Origin: Rhodococcus sp. 06-462-5
Lineage (GTDB): Bacteria > Actinomycetota > Actinomycetes > Mycobacteriales > Mycobacteriaceae
Reading direction: 5' to 3'
Assembly (NCBI RefSeq): GCF_002258315.1
Contig: NZ_NOYD01000050.1
Span: 310,001-374,000, forward strand
Length of the DNA stretch: 64,000 nt
Position 1 is the stretch's first letter. Every line of letters starts with the position of its first letter. Shown in pieces: positions 25,638 through 35,008 of the stretch. The notes beneath the pieces are model-generated. The model ran no database searches, was not told the origin of the DNA, and worked only from the letters and a program-made list of their open reading frames with translations. Position numbers and translations under genes: made by a program.

Positions 25638-27739
25638 GTGATATCACCACAGCGTTCACCGACGAGGTAGTCACGAACGCGTTCACCAAGATCGTCTCCG
25701 TACCGGGGCTCGACGGTTCCATCGCCCTCGTGACGCTCGACAACGGTTTCGATCACACCAAGCCGTCGACCTTCGGTCCCGGCGGACTGGCCAAGTTCGA
25801 CGCCGCACTCGACGAGGCATTCGCAGCGAACCCAGTGGCCATCGCCGTCACCGGTAAGCCGTTCATCTTCGCCGTCGGTGCCGACCTCAACGGTGTGCCG
25901 AACATCAAGACCAAGGACGAGGCGCTGCAGATCGGGCAGCTCGGCCACAAGGTGTTCCGTCGCCTGCGCGAGTCGACGATTCCGACGTTCGCCTTCATCA
26001 ACGGTGCCGCGCTCGGCGGCGGCCTCGAAGTGGGACTGCACTCGCACTATCGCACCGTCGCCGAGAACGCTGCTGCGCTCGGCCTGCCCGAGGCCTTCCT
26101 CGGTCTGGTCCCGGGATGGGGCGGAACTCAGTTGCTGCCCAACATCATCGGAGCCTCGAACGCCGTCACCGTCGTCATCGAGAACGCACTGAACCAGAAC
26201 CGCGTCCTCAAGCCGCAGCAGGCACTCGACCTCGGCATCGCCGACGCCCTCTTCGGCGGAGCCGATTTCCTCGAGCAGTCCCTCGCGTGGGCTGCGCAGG
26301 TGATCAAGGGCGAGATCGTTCCCAACCGTCCCGAGATCGACCGCGGACAGGCCTGGGACGACGCCATCGCCCGCGCCAAGGGCATCGTCGCGGGCAAGAC
26401 CAACAACTTCGCCCCCGGCCCCGTCGCCGCTGTCGAACTGCTCGAGCTCGCCAAGAACACCGACATCACCGACTCGGCCTCGCTCGACAAGGCCTTCGCG
26501 GCCGAGGACGAGGCCCTGTCCACGTTACTGGTCAAGGACGAACTCCGTGCGGGCCTCTACGCCTTCGATCTGGTGCAGAAGCGCGCGAAGCGTCCCGCCG
26601 GTGCACCCGATAAGTCGTTGGCACGCAAGATCTCCGGCGTCGGCATCGTCGGTGCCGGTTTGATGGCCAGCCAGCTCGCCCTGCTGTTCGTGCGCCAGCT
26701 GAAGGTGCCGGTGATCCTCACCGACATCGATCAGGAGCGCATCGACAAGGGCGTCGGCTACGTCCACGGGGAGATCGACAAGCTACTCGGCAAGAAGCGC
26801 TTGTCCCCCGACGCCGCAAATCGGTTGAAGGCGTTGGTGTCCGGCTCGATCGACAAGTCCGCGTTCGCGAACACCGACTTCGTGATCGAGGCCGTGTTCG
26901 AGAACCTCGACGTCAAGAAGAAGGTGTTCGCCGAGGTCGAGGAATTCGTCTCTGCCGAAACGATTCTCGCGACCAACACGTCCTCGCTGTCGATCACCAA
27001 GATGGCTGCAGACCTCGAGCACCCCGAGCGCGTCGTGGGCTTCCACTTCTTCAACCCCGTCGCGGTGCTTCCACTGCTCGAGGTCGTCAAGGGTGAGAAG
27101 ACCGACGATGCCACCCTCGCAACGGCATTCGCGACGGCCAAAACCCTCAAGAAGTCGGCCGTGTTGTCGGCGGATCTCCCCGGATTCGTCTTCAACCGTC
27201 TCGTCACGCGCGCGTCGAACGAGATCATCAGCGCGATCGACGAGGGCACCCCGTTCGATGTCGCCGACGGCGCAGTGGGCGAACTCGGCATGCCGATGAG
27301 CCCGCTGACCCTGCTGGCTCTCGTCGGCCCGGCGGTCGCACTGCACACCGCGGAAACTCTCGGTGAGGCGTACCCGGAGCGGTTCAAGGACTCCCCCGGA
27401 TTCCGTGCACTCGTGGAGGCGAAGAAGCCGGGCGTGTGGACCTACGGCCCCGAGGGCCAGGTGGTCGATCCCGAGGTCGCCGCACTGTGGCCGCAGGGAG
27501 ATTCGCCGTCCACCGCCGAGCAGGTACTCGAACGCACCCGCAACGCCATCGCCGACGAGATCAAGATCATGCTCGACGAGGGCGTCGTGGCAGCAGCCGA
27601 GGACATCGACCTCTGCCTGCTCCTCGGCGGCGGATTCGGCTTCTGGAACGGCGGCATCACGCCGTACCTGGACCGCAGCGGTGCCTCCGAGGCCGCAACC
27701 GGTCAGCGCTTTCTCGCCCCGGGCGTAGCCAGCGTCTAG
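25634..27739 (+). CDS. fadB: 3-hydroxyacyl-CoA dehydrogenase / enoyl-CoA hydratase (FadB)
   Basis: 701-residue bifunctional enzyme. The N-terminal crotonase domain (about 1-200) has the oxyanion loop GALGGGLEVGLH and both catalytic glutamates, the second in LPEAFLGLVPGWGG. The NAD-binding domain starts near residue 333 with SGVGIVGAGLMASQ; ATNTSSLSITKMA and the His of GFHFFNPV (about 470) belong to the dehydrogenase site. C-terminal helical domains follow. It forms the alpha subunit with FadA, whose gene overlaps by 4 nt. A long palindrome with a T-run follows 9 nt after the stop. Confidence 0.94.
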   Translation: MSDITTAFTDEVVTNAFTKIVSVPGLDGSIALVTLDNGFDHTKPSTFGPGGLAKFDAALDEAFAANPVAIAVTGKPFIFAVGADLNGVPNIKTKDEALQIGQLGHKVFRRLRESTIPTFAFINGAALGGGLEVGLHSHYRTVAENAAALGLPEAFLGLVPGWGGTQLLPNIIGASNAVTVVIENALNQNRVLKPQQALDLGIADALFGGADFLEQSLAWAAQVIKGEIVPNRPEIDRGQAWDDAIARAKGIVAGKTNNFAPGPVAAVELLELAKNTDITDSASLDKAFAAEDEALSTLLVKDELRAGLYAFDLVQKRAKRPAGAPDKSLARKISGVGIVGAGLMASQLALLFVRQLKVPVILTDIDQERIDKGVGYVHGEIDKLLGKKRLSPDAANRLKALVSGSIDKSAFANTDFVIEAVFENLDVKKKVFAEVEEFVSAETILATNTSSLSITKMAADLEHPERVVGFHFFNPVAVLPLLEVVKGEKTDDATLATAFATAKTLKKSAVLSADLPGFVFNRLVTRASNEIISAIDEGTPFDVADGAVGELGMPMSPLTLLALVGPAVALHTAETLGEAYPERFKDSPGFRALVEAKKPGVWTYGPEGQVVDPEVAALWPQGDSPSTAEQVLERTRNAIADEIKIMLDEGVVAAAEDIDLCLLLGGGFGFWNGGITPYLDRSGASEAATGQRFLAPGVASV

Positions 27740-27747
27740 CGTTGCCC

Positions 27748-27812
27748 GCCGAGTTCGAGGTCATGGACGGATTTCTCCTGATTTCCTTCCATGACCTCGA
27801 ACTCGGCTTTTT
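27748..27812 (+). terminator. Long palindrome with T-run after fadB (copy 1 of a dispersed element)
   Basis: 20-nt arms 27748-27767 and 27788-27807 are perfect complements around a 20-nt loop and are followed by TTTTT (27808-27812), as in a rho-independent terminator. The arm begins GCCGAGTTCGAGG and is closely related to the arm of the palindrome at 29565-29620; see findings. It ends 24 nt before sigJ. Confidence 0.65.
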
Positions 27813-27836
27813 CGTGTCGAGATATGGTCTGACGCC

Positions 27837-28712
27837 ATGAACAACGAGCGCGGTCGGCTGATCGGCATCGGCTATCGAATGTTGGGTTCGTACAGCGACG
27901 CCGAAGACGCCGCATCCGAAGCGCTCGTGCGCTGGTACCGACTCACCGACGCCGAACGCGACGACATCGACGTCCCCGGTGCGTGGCTCACCCGCGTCGT
28001 GAGCCGGATCTGCCTCGACATGCTCGGATCGGCCCGCGTACGCCGCGAGAACTACGTCGGGCAGTGGCTGCCGGAACCCGTCCGCGGCCTGGACTCCGAA
28101 AATTCGGTCGCCGCCGACCCCGCCGACCGAGTTGCGCAGCAGGAATCGGTGACGTTGGCACTGCTCGTCGTACTCGAATCGCTCGGTCCGGCGCAGCGAG
28201 TCGCATTCGTGCTGCACGACGCGTTCGCCGTGCCGTTCGACGAGATCGCGACCGTTCTCGATCGCTCCCCGGCTGCGTGCCGCCAACTCGCTTCTGCCGC
28301 ACGAATTCACGTCCATTCCCGTCACCGTTCCATCGCCGACCCCATCGAGCACGACCGCGTCGTGCGGGCCTTCGCCTCGGCCTCCGCAGGCGGGGACATC
28401 GCATCCCTCGTCTCGGTGCTCGCGCCCGACGTCACCTTGGTCAGCGACGGCGGCGGCCACGTATCGGCGGCCCGCAACGCCGTTCTCGGATCCGATCGAG
28501 TCGCTCGCTTCGTCCGCGGCATCACTGCCAAGTCCACCGACCTCGAGTGGTCGATCGAACCTGTCAACGGCTTGTCGGGCATCGTCATCCGGCGCGACGG
28601 CGCGGTGTTCGGAGTCATCGGGTTCGGAGTCATCGGGTTCGAAACCGCCGACGGCGTGGTCGCCAGCGTGTGGATCGTGCTCAATCCGGACAAACTCCGG
28701 CACTGGGTCTGA
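27837..28712 (+). CDS. sigJ: ECF41-group RNA polymerase sigma factor (SigJ-like) with C-terminal SnoaL-like domain
   Basis: 291 residues. Sigma region 2 (about 8-70) contains LGSYSDAEDAASEALVRW and region 4 (about 105-160) FDEIATVLDRSPAACRQLASAAR. A NTF2/SnoaL-like extension follows. ECF41 hallmarks are visible: the linker motif WLPEP (77-81), DGGG (204-207) and NPDKL near the C-terminus (283-287). In this group the extension replaces an anti-sigma factor, and the target is usually one neighbouring oxidoreductase, carboxymuconolactone decarboxylase or epimerase gene; the NmrA-like gene just downstream fits. TATGGT 8 nt before the ATG predicts a leaderless mRNA. A 15-nt tandem duplication adds FGVIG within the extension. 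Confidence 0.9.
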   Translation: MNNERGRLIGIGYRMLGSYSDAEDAASEALVRWYRLTDAERDDIDVPGAWLTRVVSRICLDMLGSARVRRENYVGQWLPEPVRGLDSENSVAADPADRVAQQESVTLALLVVLESLGPAQRVAFVLHDAFAVPFDEIATVLDRSPAACRQLASAARIHVHSRHRSIADPIEHDRVVRAFASASAGGDIASLVSVLAPDVTLVSDGGGHVSAARNAVLGSDRVARFVRGITAKSTDLEWSIEPVNGLSGIVIRRDGAVFGVIGFGVIGFETADGVVASVWIVLNPDKLRHWV

Positions 28713-28805
28713 CACCGCCATACATTCGCCTCGGCTGCGTCGTCAGAGAGTGGAGGGCCGCGCAGTGCGGTCCACATCATCACTCGAGAATCAGGTGGAT
28801 ACGCG

Positions 28806-29552
28806 ATGAAGCTAGCCGTAGCCGGTGGAACCGGAACCGTGGGAACGCACGTCGTCGAGGTTGCGCGGGAACGCGGACACGAGGTGGTCGTTCTGTCGCG
28901 CTCTGCCGGTGTGGATCTCGTCACCGGGTCGGGACTGTCGGACGCCCTGTCCGGCGTCGACGCGGTGGTCGACGTCGCGTCGACGCAGACGATCTCGGCG
29001 AAAGAGTCGACAGCGTTCTTCGCTGCCGTCACCCGCAATTTGCTGACTGCGGAGAGCGCAGCCGGAATCGGTCATCACCTGGCATTGTCGATCGTGGGGA
29101 TAGACAAGGCCCCGTACGCGTACTACGCCGGAAAGGTGGAGCAGGAGAACATCGTTCGCTCGGGAGCTGTGCCGTGGACGATCCTGCGAGCCACTCAGTT
29201 CCACGAGTTCGCCGCGCAGATCCGCGCGCAGACCTCGTTCGGTCCGCTGACCGTCATCCCCAGGATGGTCTCGCAGCCGATCGCCGCCCGCGAGGTCGCC
29301 GAGCGACTGATCGACCTGGCGGAGCGTCCGCCGGCAGGCCGAGTCGCCGATCTCGGTGGACCACGTCAAGAGCGCATGGTCGAGATGGTGCGGCGCTACG
29401 CACGAGCAATCGGTGCCCGCGGCCTGGTGCTCGAGGTCCCGATTCCCGGCGCGTACGGTCGCGCGATGCGAGACGGAACGCTGGTCACCACGAACGATTC
29501 GGATCACGGTCTACAGACCTTCGATCAGTGGTCCGCTGCCCAGGCACGCTGA
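28806..29552 (+). CDS. NmrA-like NAD(P)-binding reductase, probable ECF41 target
   Basis: 248-residue atypical short-chain dehydrogenase of the NmrA/TMR group. The Rossmann motif AGGTGTVG is at residues 6-13, and YYAGKVEQENIV carries the Y-x-x-x-K-like pair. The region around ILRATQFHEF is typical of NAD(P)H-binding NmrA proteins that act on quinones or flavins. It starts 93 nt after the sigma-factor stop, preceded by a weak AGGTGG. Sigma factor followed by an oxidoreductase is the usual ECF41 layout. A clear TGTCACA-type ECF41 promoter was not found in the gap; only TGACACC at 28710-28716 is suggestive. Confidence 0.85.
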   Translation: MKLAVAGGTGTVGTHVVEVARERGHEVVVLSRSAGVDLVTGSGLSDALSGVDAVVDVASTQTISAKESTAFFAAVTRNLLTAESAAGIGHHLALSIVGIDKAPYAYYAGKVEQENIVRSGAVPWTILRATQFHEFAAQIRAQTSFGPLTVIPRMVSQPIAAREVAERLIDLAERPPAGRVADLGGPRQERMVEMVRRYARAIGARGLVLEVPIPGAYGRAMRDGTLVTTNDSDHGLQTFDQWSAAQAR

Positions 29553-29564
29553 GTCGCATCTCGC

Positions 29565-29620
29565 CGAACTCGAAGTTGTGGACGATATTCCGGCGTTTTT
29601 CGTCCACAACTTCGAGTTCG
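29565..29620. repeat. Perfect 21-bp palindrome (copy 2 of a dispersed element)
   Basis: Arms 29565-29585 and 29600-29620 are exact complements (CGAACTCGAAGTTGTGGACGA) with a 14-nt loop that contains TTTTT. Unlike copy 1 there is no T-run after the stem. It lies 12 nt after the NmrA-like gene. The rest of the gap up to the sugar porter (29621-29775) contains a small hairpin TCACC/GGTGA at 29642-29657 and no credible gene. Confidence 0.75.
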
Positions 29621-29775
29621 ACCGGTGCAATATCGGACAATTCACCTTTTTCGGTGAGCTGTTCTCCACGCGCCGCGGATATCGTCTCGATTTCGCTCCC
29701 ATTCCGTCGGTGCGAGGACGATGATGGCGATCGACCACCAAGGATGCTGGTTCACCTCGAAAGCTGGGTCCCGTG

Positions 29776-31173
29776 ATGACGCAAACCACCGATCGGCACA
29801 CCGCCAAAGTCATCGGAGTCACGATTGCCGCCGCTGTCGGCGGTTTCCTGTTCGGGTTCGATTCGTCCGTCGTCAACGGCGCGGTGGACTCCATTCAAGA
29901 GAACTTCGCCCTGTCGTCGTTCGTCACCGGCTTCGCCGTCGCCATCGCGCTACTCGGTTGTGCGGTCGGTGCCTGGTTCGCCGGCCGCCTCGCGGACAGC
30001 TGGGGCCGGAAGAAGGTGATGCTGCTCGGTTCCGCGCTGTTCACCATTTCGTCGTTGGGATCCGGATTCGCGTTCAGCGTCCCGGATCTCATGCTCTGGC
30101 GTGTACTCGGCGGCCTGGGCATCGGTATCGCATCGGTGATCGCGCCCGCGTACATCTCGGAGATTGCCCCGGCCCGCTACCGAGGTGGATTGGCCTCGCT
30201 GCAACAGCTGGCGATCACCGTCGGAATTTTCGCCGCTCTACTGTCGGACGCGGTGCTGCAGAACGCCGCGGGCGGACCGTCGAACGACCTGTGGTTCGGA
30301 CTCGAAGCCTGGCGGTGGATGTTCCTCGTCGGTGTCGCACCGGCGCTCGTCTACGGCTTCCTCGCCACTCTGATTCCCGAGTCGCCCCGATATCTCGTCG
30401 GAAAACACCTCGACGAAGAAGCCGCGCGAATTCTGGGAGACATCACCGGAGAAGTGAACCCGAACGAGAGGGTCAAGGAAATCCGGTTGACCCTGCGCCG
30501 GGAATCCAAGTCGTCGTTCGCCGATATCCGTGGACCGAAGTTCGGTCTGCAACCGATCGTGTGGGTCGGCATCACGATGGCGATTCTGCAGCAGTTCGTC
30601 GGAATCAACGCGATCTTCTACTACTCGACGACTCTGTGGAAGTCCGTCGGGTTCAGCGAAAACCAGTCTTTCGTCACCTCGGTGATCACCTCTGTCATCA
30701 ACGTGTCGATGACATTCGTCGCCATCTTGTTCGTCGACCGATTCGGCCGACGAAATCTGCTCATGATCGGCTCCATCGGAATGTTCGTCGGCCTCGTACT
30801 CGCGGCCATCTCGTTCACTCAGGCGGTGGGCAGCGGCGACCAACTCGAATTACCGTCGCCCTGGGGTCCGGTCGCTCTCGTCGGTGCCAACCTCTTCGTG
30901 GTCTTCTTCGCCGCGACCTGGGGACCGATCATGTGGGTGATGCTCGGCGAGATGTTTCCCAACCGAATGCGCGCCGTCGCACTCGGATGCAGTACCGCCG
31001 CGAATTGGATTGCCAACTTCGCCATCACACTCGCATTTCCGCCGTTGTCCGACACCATCGGACTCGGATTCATCTATTCGTTCTTCGCGTTCTTCGCGAT
31101 CCTGTCTTTCTTCTTCGTCAAGTACAAGATCAAGGAGACCAAGGGAATGGAGCTCGAGGACATGGAGATCTGA
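29776..31173 (+). CDS. MFS sugar porter family transporter
   Basis: 465-residue, 12-segment major facilitator of the sugar porter type. Signatures are FGFDSSVVNGA in TM1, GRLADSWGRKKV (loop 2-3), PAYISEIAPARYRGG, PESPRYLVGK after TM6, QQFVGINAIFYYS in TM7, DRFGRRNL (loop 8-9) and GPIMWVMLGEMFPNRMRA in TM10. Hexose or inositol uptake by proton symport is likely; the exact sugar is not determined. ATG 29776 directly follows a GTG at 29773, and either may be used. The YciI-like gene starts one base after its stop, so the two are cotranscribed. Confidence 0.9.
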   Translation: MTQTTDRHTAKVIGVTIAAAVGGFLFGFDSSVVNGAVDSIQENFALSSFVTGFAVAIALLGCAVGAWFAGRLADSWGRKKVMLLGSALFTISSLGSGFAFSVPDLMLWRVLGGLGIGIASVIAPAYISEIAPARYRGGLASLQQLAITVGIFAALLSDAVLQNAAGGPSNDLWFGLEAWRWMFLVGVAPALVYGFLATLIPESPRYLVGKHLDEEAARILGDITGEVNPNERVKEIRLTLRRESKSSFADIRGPKFGLQPIVWVGITMAILQQFVGINAIFYYSTTLWKSVGFSENQSFVTSVITSVINVSMTFVAILFVDRFGRRNLLMIGSIGMFVGLVLAAISFTQAVGSGDQLELPSPWGPVALVGANLFVVFFAATWGPIMWVMLGEMFPNRMRAVALGCSTAANWIANFAITLAFPPLSDTIGLGFIYSFFAFFAILSFFFVKYKIKETKGMELEDMEI

Positions 31174-31174
31174 C

Positions 31175-31444
31175 ATGCCGATGTTCGTCGTCGAATACAC
31201 CTACACCCCCGAAACGTCCTCGGGCCGTGACGATCACCGAACCGATCACCGCGCGTGGCTGCGCGAACTCGAGCGCCGCAAGATTCTCCGATCGTCGAGT
31301 CCACTCGCCGATCACAGTGGTGCCACGATGATCGTCGAAGGCACCGACAAGGCAAGCGTGGAGCGGATGTTCGCACACGATCCCTTCGCCCTGGCCCATC
31401 TGATCGATCGCGTTCAGATCGAGGAGCGGGTGGCCGGGACGTAG
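31175..31444 (+). CDS. YciI-family protein
   Basis: 89-residue ferredoxin-like-fold protein with VVEYTY at the N-terminus, the family's conserved His in the HRAWLREL helix (residues 25-32) and SSPLADHSGATMIVEG, followed by DPFALAHLIDRVQIEE. YciI proteins are small dimeric enzymes or accessory domains with proposed dehydrochlorinase-type chemistry; the cellular role is usually unknown. It begins 1 nt after the sugar porter stop. Its 3' end overlaps the convergent GT87 gene by 31 nt. Confidence 0.82.
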   Translation: MPMFVVEYTYTPETSSGRDDHRTDHRAWLRELERRKILRSSSPLADHSGATMIVEGTDKASVERMFAHDPFALAHLIDRVQIEERVAGT

Positions 31445-32787
31445 CAGGTCGTCGAGTCCTTGCGAAGTCCTGTGGCCGCTACCGCCAGAACAATCACGTA
31501 GACAATGCAATACGCGTTGCGTAGTCCGCCGTCGACGATCGGCGACACGGACTGCATGAACGTGCCGATCACCACCACATCGGCCTGTGTGCGGTACCAG
31601 GCCACGAAAGGTGCAGTGGCGGCGAGCACTCCGAGGACACGTAGCGTGCGGCCCCGCACGCTCGTTCGCGGGCGTGCACATGCGTCGAGTCCGATCACCA
31701 GCAGCGGAACGCACCACACCCAATGGTGGCCCCAGGAGAACGGCGAGACCATCGGGGCCGTGAGACCGCACACCGTCATCGCCAGCAGTGTTCTACCCGC
31801 ACGGTGAGCTCGATACGACACCCACATCCCCGCAGCGAGGACGACCACCGCGGCCGGCAACCACACGATCGCAGGCGGATGCTCGGTTCCCCACGCCCGC
31901 GCCACCATCCCCCGAACCGACTGATTCGCGGGAGACGTGGTCGACCCAACGCGGTCCGAGGCGAGGATCGCCGAGGTCCAGTAGCGCCATGCGTCGGAGG
32001 ACACGACCACGAACCCGATCACCACGGTGACCAGACCGGTGACGGCCGCAGTCCATGCCGCTCGCCATTGCCTGTGCACGATCGACATGACGACGAACAG
32101 ACCGGGCGTCAGCTTCAGACCGGCCGCGATTCCGACGCCGACCCCGCGAAGCCGACTGCCCTCGGGCCGGCCGAGATCCCACAGCACCAATACGAGCAAC
32201 AGCAGGTTGATCTGGCCCAACCACAGCGACATGCGCACCGGCTCGAGCCACGAGCAGCCCAGTGCCAGAGCCACACTCACCACCCTGGTCCGCGTGCAGT
32301 TCTCGTACCCGAGGCGTCGCCAACTCAGCTGGACGACGACGTAGAGCAGCACGACATTGGATATGTTCACCAGCAATCCGGTCGCGGTTTCGGACAGCAG
32401 ACCCAGAGGCGCGAACAGCACCGCAGCGAACGGCGGATACGTGAACGGCAGCGTGCCGAACAACGAGAACGAGTACAGCTCTTCGCTGCTGAGCACGGTT
32501 CCGCCGCCGTGTCGGTAGACGAGAGCGTCGACACCGTTGCCGAACAATCCGTACAACGAGTCGAACGACAGCAGCCGATCGTGTGCGGCGAATGCCACCA
32601 CACCGATCACTGCCGACATCGCCACGAACCACCGCGAATGCCGTCGCTCGGTCCCGTCGCTCCGGGAATCCGGCGCCGGTGTGCCATCGGCGGATTCGAC
32701 GGCCATCCAGTCGGAGTCACGGTCGCCGAGAGCCGGATCGATTCGGCTGTCCGACACGTCGGTCCTACCGTCGAAGACGAGGGTCAT
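31414..32787 (-). CDS. GT87-family polyprenyl-phosphate-dependent glycosyltransferase
   Basis: 457-residue GT-C membrane enzyme (DUF2029 type). An N-terminal cytoplasmic, acidic and polar segment (about 1-50) precedes ten or so hydrophobic segments. The first extracytoplasmic loop carries FTYPPFAAVLF, and VRMSLWLGQINLLLLVLVLW, GLKLTPGLF and SPFSWGHHWVW are characteristic of mycobacterial alpha-mannosyltransferases such as PimE and Rv2181. A mannosyltransferase using polyprenyl-phosphomannose for PIM/LM/LAM or another envelope glycan is likely. ATG at 32787 (MTLVFDGR) is preferred over one at 32832. The gap 32788-33127 has little beyond a possible small ORF. Confidence 0.85.
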   Translation of the reverse strand: MTLVFDGRTDVSDSRIDPALGDRDSDWMAVESADGTPAPDSRSDGTERRHSRWFVAMSAVIGVVAFAAHDRLLSFDSLYGLFGNGVDALVYRHGGGTVLSSEELYSFSLFGTLPFTYPPFAAVLFAPLGLLSETATGLLVNISNVVLLYVVVQLSWRRLGYENCTRTRVVSVALALGCSWLEPVRMSLWLGQINLLLLVLVLWDLGRPEGSRLRGVGVGIAAGLKLTPGLFVVMSIVHRQWRAAWTAAVTGLVTVVIGFVVVSSDAWRYWTSAILASDRVGSTTSPANQSVRGMVARAWGTEHPPAIVWLPAAVVVLAAGMWVSYRAHRAGRTLLAMTVCGLTAPMVSPFSWGHHWVWCVPLLVIGLDACARPRTSVRGRTLRVLGVLAATAPFVAWYRTQADVVVIGTFMQSVSPIVDGGLRNAYCIVYVIVLAVAATGLRKDSTTCYVPATRSSI

Positions 32788-32982
32788 GAACGAAACATGC
32801 CAGTCGTCCCGGTTTCGGCATCTACGACACACCAGTCACACAGGTCACATATTCGCAAAGAAAAACATCGACGCCCGGAGACGACGCTGACGAACCTGCG
32901 GGCCGCAACGGCACGCGACGGTGCATTGCAGAGTTCGATTGCTCGGACTGTCGGCTACAGTGCCGGCATCCCGCGGCCTTCG

Positions 32983-33141
32983 GTGTGCTGCGTCGTGCAC
33001 CGGGCGACGCAACGGTGGGAACCGTCGGTTCTGTTCCTTCTCGTGATGACGGTTCCGATGGCAGTCGCGGGCGCGGTGGCCGGACGACGCGCGTTCTACG
33101 GCGTCGACGTTCGGCTGGAGACCGGCGTCAGAGGCTCTTGA
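32983..33141 (+). CDS. Doubtful 52-codon ORF with one hydrophobic segment
   Basis: This GTG-started ORF would encode a basic N-terminus, a membrane segment around [19 protein letters not shown] and a short polar tail. TACAGT at 32955-32960 could be a -10 element for it. Against it: there is no ribosome-binding site, the 3' end overlaps dxs, and I recognise no homologue. It is the only coding candidate in the 340-nt gap 32788-33127. Confidence 0.2.
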   Translation: MCCVVHRATQRWEPSVLFLLVMTVPMAVAGAVAGRRAFYGVDVRLETGVRGS

Positions 33142-35008
33142 CCCAGTGCGAGACCCGCTGCACGACGTCCTCGCAGGTGAGACCGAGTTCATGGTGTAGC
33201 TGTTCGCGCGAAGCGTGGTCCAGGAATCGTTGTGGCACACCGAGATCGCGGCACGGGGTATCGACGCCTGCCCCGCGCAGAGCCGCAGACAGGGTCGAGC
33301 CGATGCCGCCGTGCAGGCCACTGTCTTCGAGGGTGACCACCATCCGGTAGTCCTCCGCCAATTTCAGCAACGCCTGCGGGATGGGCAGCACCCATCTGGG
33401 ATCGACCACGGCCACCGAGATGCCGTCCTGCCGGAGTTTCTCCGCCGCGTGCACGGCCAGCGGACCGAACACGCCGACGGCAACGATCAGCACATCGCCC
33501 GTCGCGTCGGACGGCTCGGTCAGTACGTCGACGATTCCGTCCAGTCTGCGCACTGCGGGCACGGTTTCGGTCACTGCGCCCTTCGGAAAACGCAGTGCGG
33601 TGGGTCCGTCGGACGTTGCGATCGCCTCGGCCAGTTCTTCTCGCAGTGTCTCGGCATCTCGCGGTGCCGCCACCTTCATGCCGGGAACTATGCCGAGCAG
33701 AGACATGTCCCACATGCCGTTGTGGCTGGCACCGTCGGCCCCGGTGACACCGGCACGGTCCAGCACCACCGTGACCGGTAGTCCGAGCAGCGCCACGTCC
33801 ATCAGCAGCTGATCGAACGCGCGATTGAGAAAGGTGGAGTAGATGGCGACCACGGGATGCATGCCGCCCAGTGCGAGCCCGGCAGCCGACGTCATCGCGT
33901 GCTGCTCGGCGATTCCGACGTCGAACAACCGATCGGGGAAGCGAACTCCGAACGCGGCGAGACCGGTGGGCGCGGCCATCGCTGCGGTGATCGCCACGAC
34001 GTCCTCGTTCTGTTCGCCCTGCTCGATCAGTGCCGCAGAGAACACCGAGGTCCAGTCCGGAGCCGACTTGGACCGCGCCAGTCCCGTCAACGGATCGATG
34101 ATCCCGGTGGCGTGCATCTGATCTGCGACGTCGTTCTCGGCGTGCACGTAGCCCATGCCTTTGCGCGTCACCGCGTGCACGATGACCGGACCGCCGTACG
34201 CCTTGGCTCGGCGCAGAGCCGATTCCATCGCGTGCTGGTCGTGGCCGTCGACCGGACCGAGGTACTTGATACCGAGATCGGTGAACATCACCTGCGGGCT
34301 GATGGCGTCCTTCACCCCGGCTTTCATGCCGTGCAACATCGCGTAGGCAGTGGGGCCGACGATGGGAATGCGACGAACGATGCGGCGACCGTTGTCCAGC
34401 ACCTTCTCGTACCCGGGCTGCAGTCGAAGGGCCGCCAGATGATCGGCCAAGCCCCCGATGGTGGGGGCGTACGAGCGACCGTTGTCGTTGACGACGATCA
34501 CCAGGGATCGGTCGCGGCCTGCGGCGATGTTGTTGAGCGCTTCCCAACACATTCCGCCGGTGAGCGCACCGTCACCGACGACAGCGACGACGTGACGGTC
34601 GGTTTCGCCCTTGAGGGCGAACGCTTTGGCCAGGCCGTCGGCGTAGGAGAGGGAGGCCGACGCGTGCGAGGACTCCACCCAGTCGTGTTCGCTCTCGACC
34701 CGTGACGGGTAGCCCGACAGGCCACCCTGCTTACGGAGCGTGTCGAACAGACCGGTGCGGCCGGTCAACATCTTGTGCACGTACGCCTGATGACCGGTGT
34801 CGAAGATGACCGGATCACGCGGGGAGTCGAAGATGCGATGAATCGCCAACGTCAGTTCCACGACACCGAGATTGGGACCGAGGTGGCCGCCGGTGGCGGA
34901 CACCTTCTCGACGAGGAACGCACGGATCTCGCGAGCCAATTCGGCCAGCTCCGCACTGCCGAGGTCGCGCAAGTCCTCGGGCGTCTGAATTCGAGCTAGG
35001 ACACCCAA
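33128..35008 (-). CDS. dxs: 1-deoxy-D-xylulose-5-phosphate synthase
   Basis: 626-residue thiamine-diphosphate enzyme that condenses pyruvate and glyceraldehyde-3-phosphate in the first step of the MEP isoprenoid pathway. The catalytic-loop His42 lies in [16 protein letters not shown], the TPP motif is GDGALTGG (145-152) with NDN about 23 residues on, and [11 protein letters not shown] and [12 protein letters not shown] are conserved. It starts with TTG at 35008, giving the family's usual MGVLARI start, with GGAGGG about 10 nt upstream. Syntenic with Rv2682c (dxs1). It probably supplies decaprenyl phosphate for the arabinan and mannan transferases, among other uses. Confidence 0.95.
   Translation of the reverse strand: MGVLARIQTPEDLRDLGSAELAELAREIRAFLVEKVSATGGHLGPNLGVVELTLAIHRIFDSPRDPVIFDTGHQAYVHKMLTGRTGLFDTLRKQGGLSGYPSRVESEHDWVESSHASASLSYADGLAKAFALKGETDRHVVAVVGDGALTGGMCWEALNNIAAGRDRSLVIVVNDNGRSYAPTIGGLADHLAALRLQPGYEKVLDNGRRIVRRIPIVGPTAYAMLHGMKAGVKDAISPQVMFTDLGIKYLGPVDGHDQHAMESALRRAKAYGGPVIVHAVTRKGMGYVHAENDVADQMHATGIIDPLTGLARSKSAPDWTSVFSAALIEQGEQNEDVVAITAAMAAPTGLAAFGVRFPDRLFDVGIAEQHAMTSAAGLALGGMHPVVAIYSTFLNRAFDQLLMDVALLGLPVTVVLDRAGVTGADGASHNGMWDMSLLGIVPGMKVAAPRDAETLREELAEAIATSDGPTALRFPKGAVTETVPAVRRLDGIVDVLTEPSDATGDVLIVAVGVFGPLAVHAAEKLRQDGISVAVVDPRWVLPIPQALLKLAEDYRMVVTLEDSGLHGGIGSTLSAALRGAGVDTPCRDLGVPQRFLDHASREQLHHELGLTCEDVVQRVSHWVKSL

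Noticed and set aside
28710..28744. ECF41 promoter TGTCACA-N-CGTC before the NmrA-like gene
   Set aside because: Only TGACACC and CGTC at a spacing of about 21 nt are present; both the sequence and the spacing are off.
29721..31331. 536-codon plus-strand ORF overlapping the sugar porter in another frame
   Set aside because: Arg-rich out-of-frame translation of a clear MFS gene.
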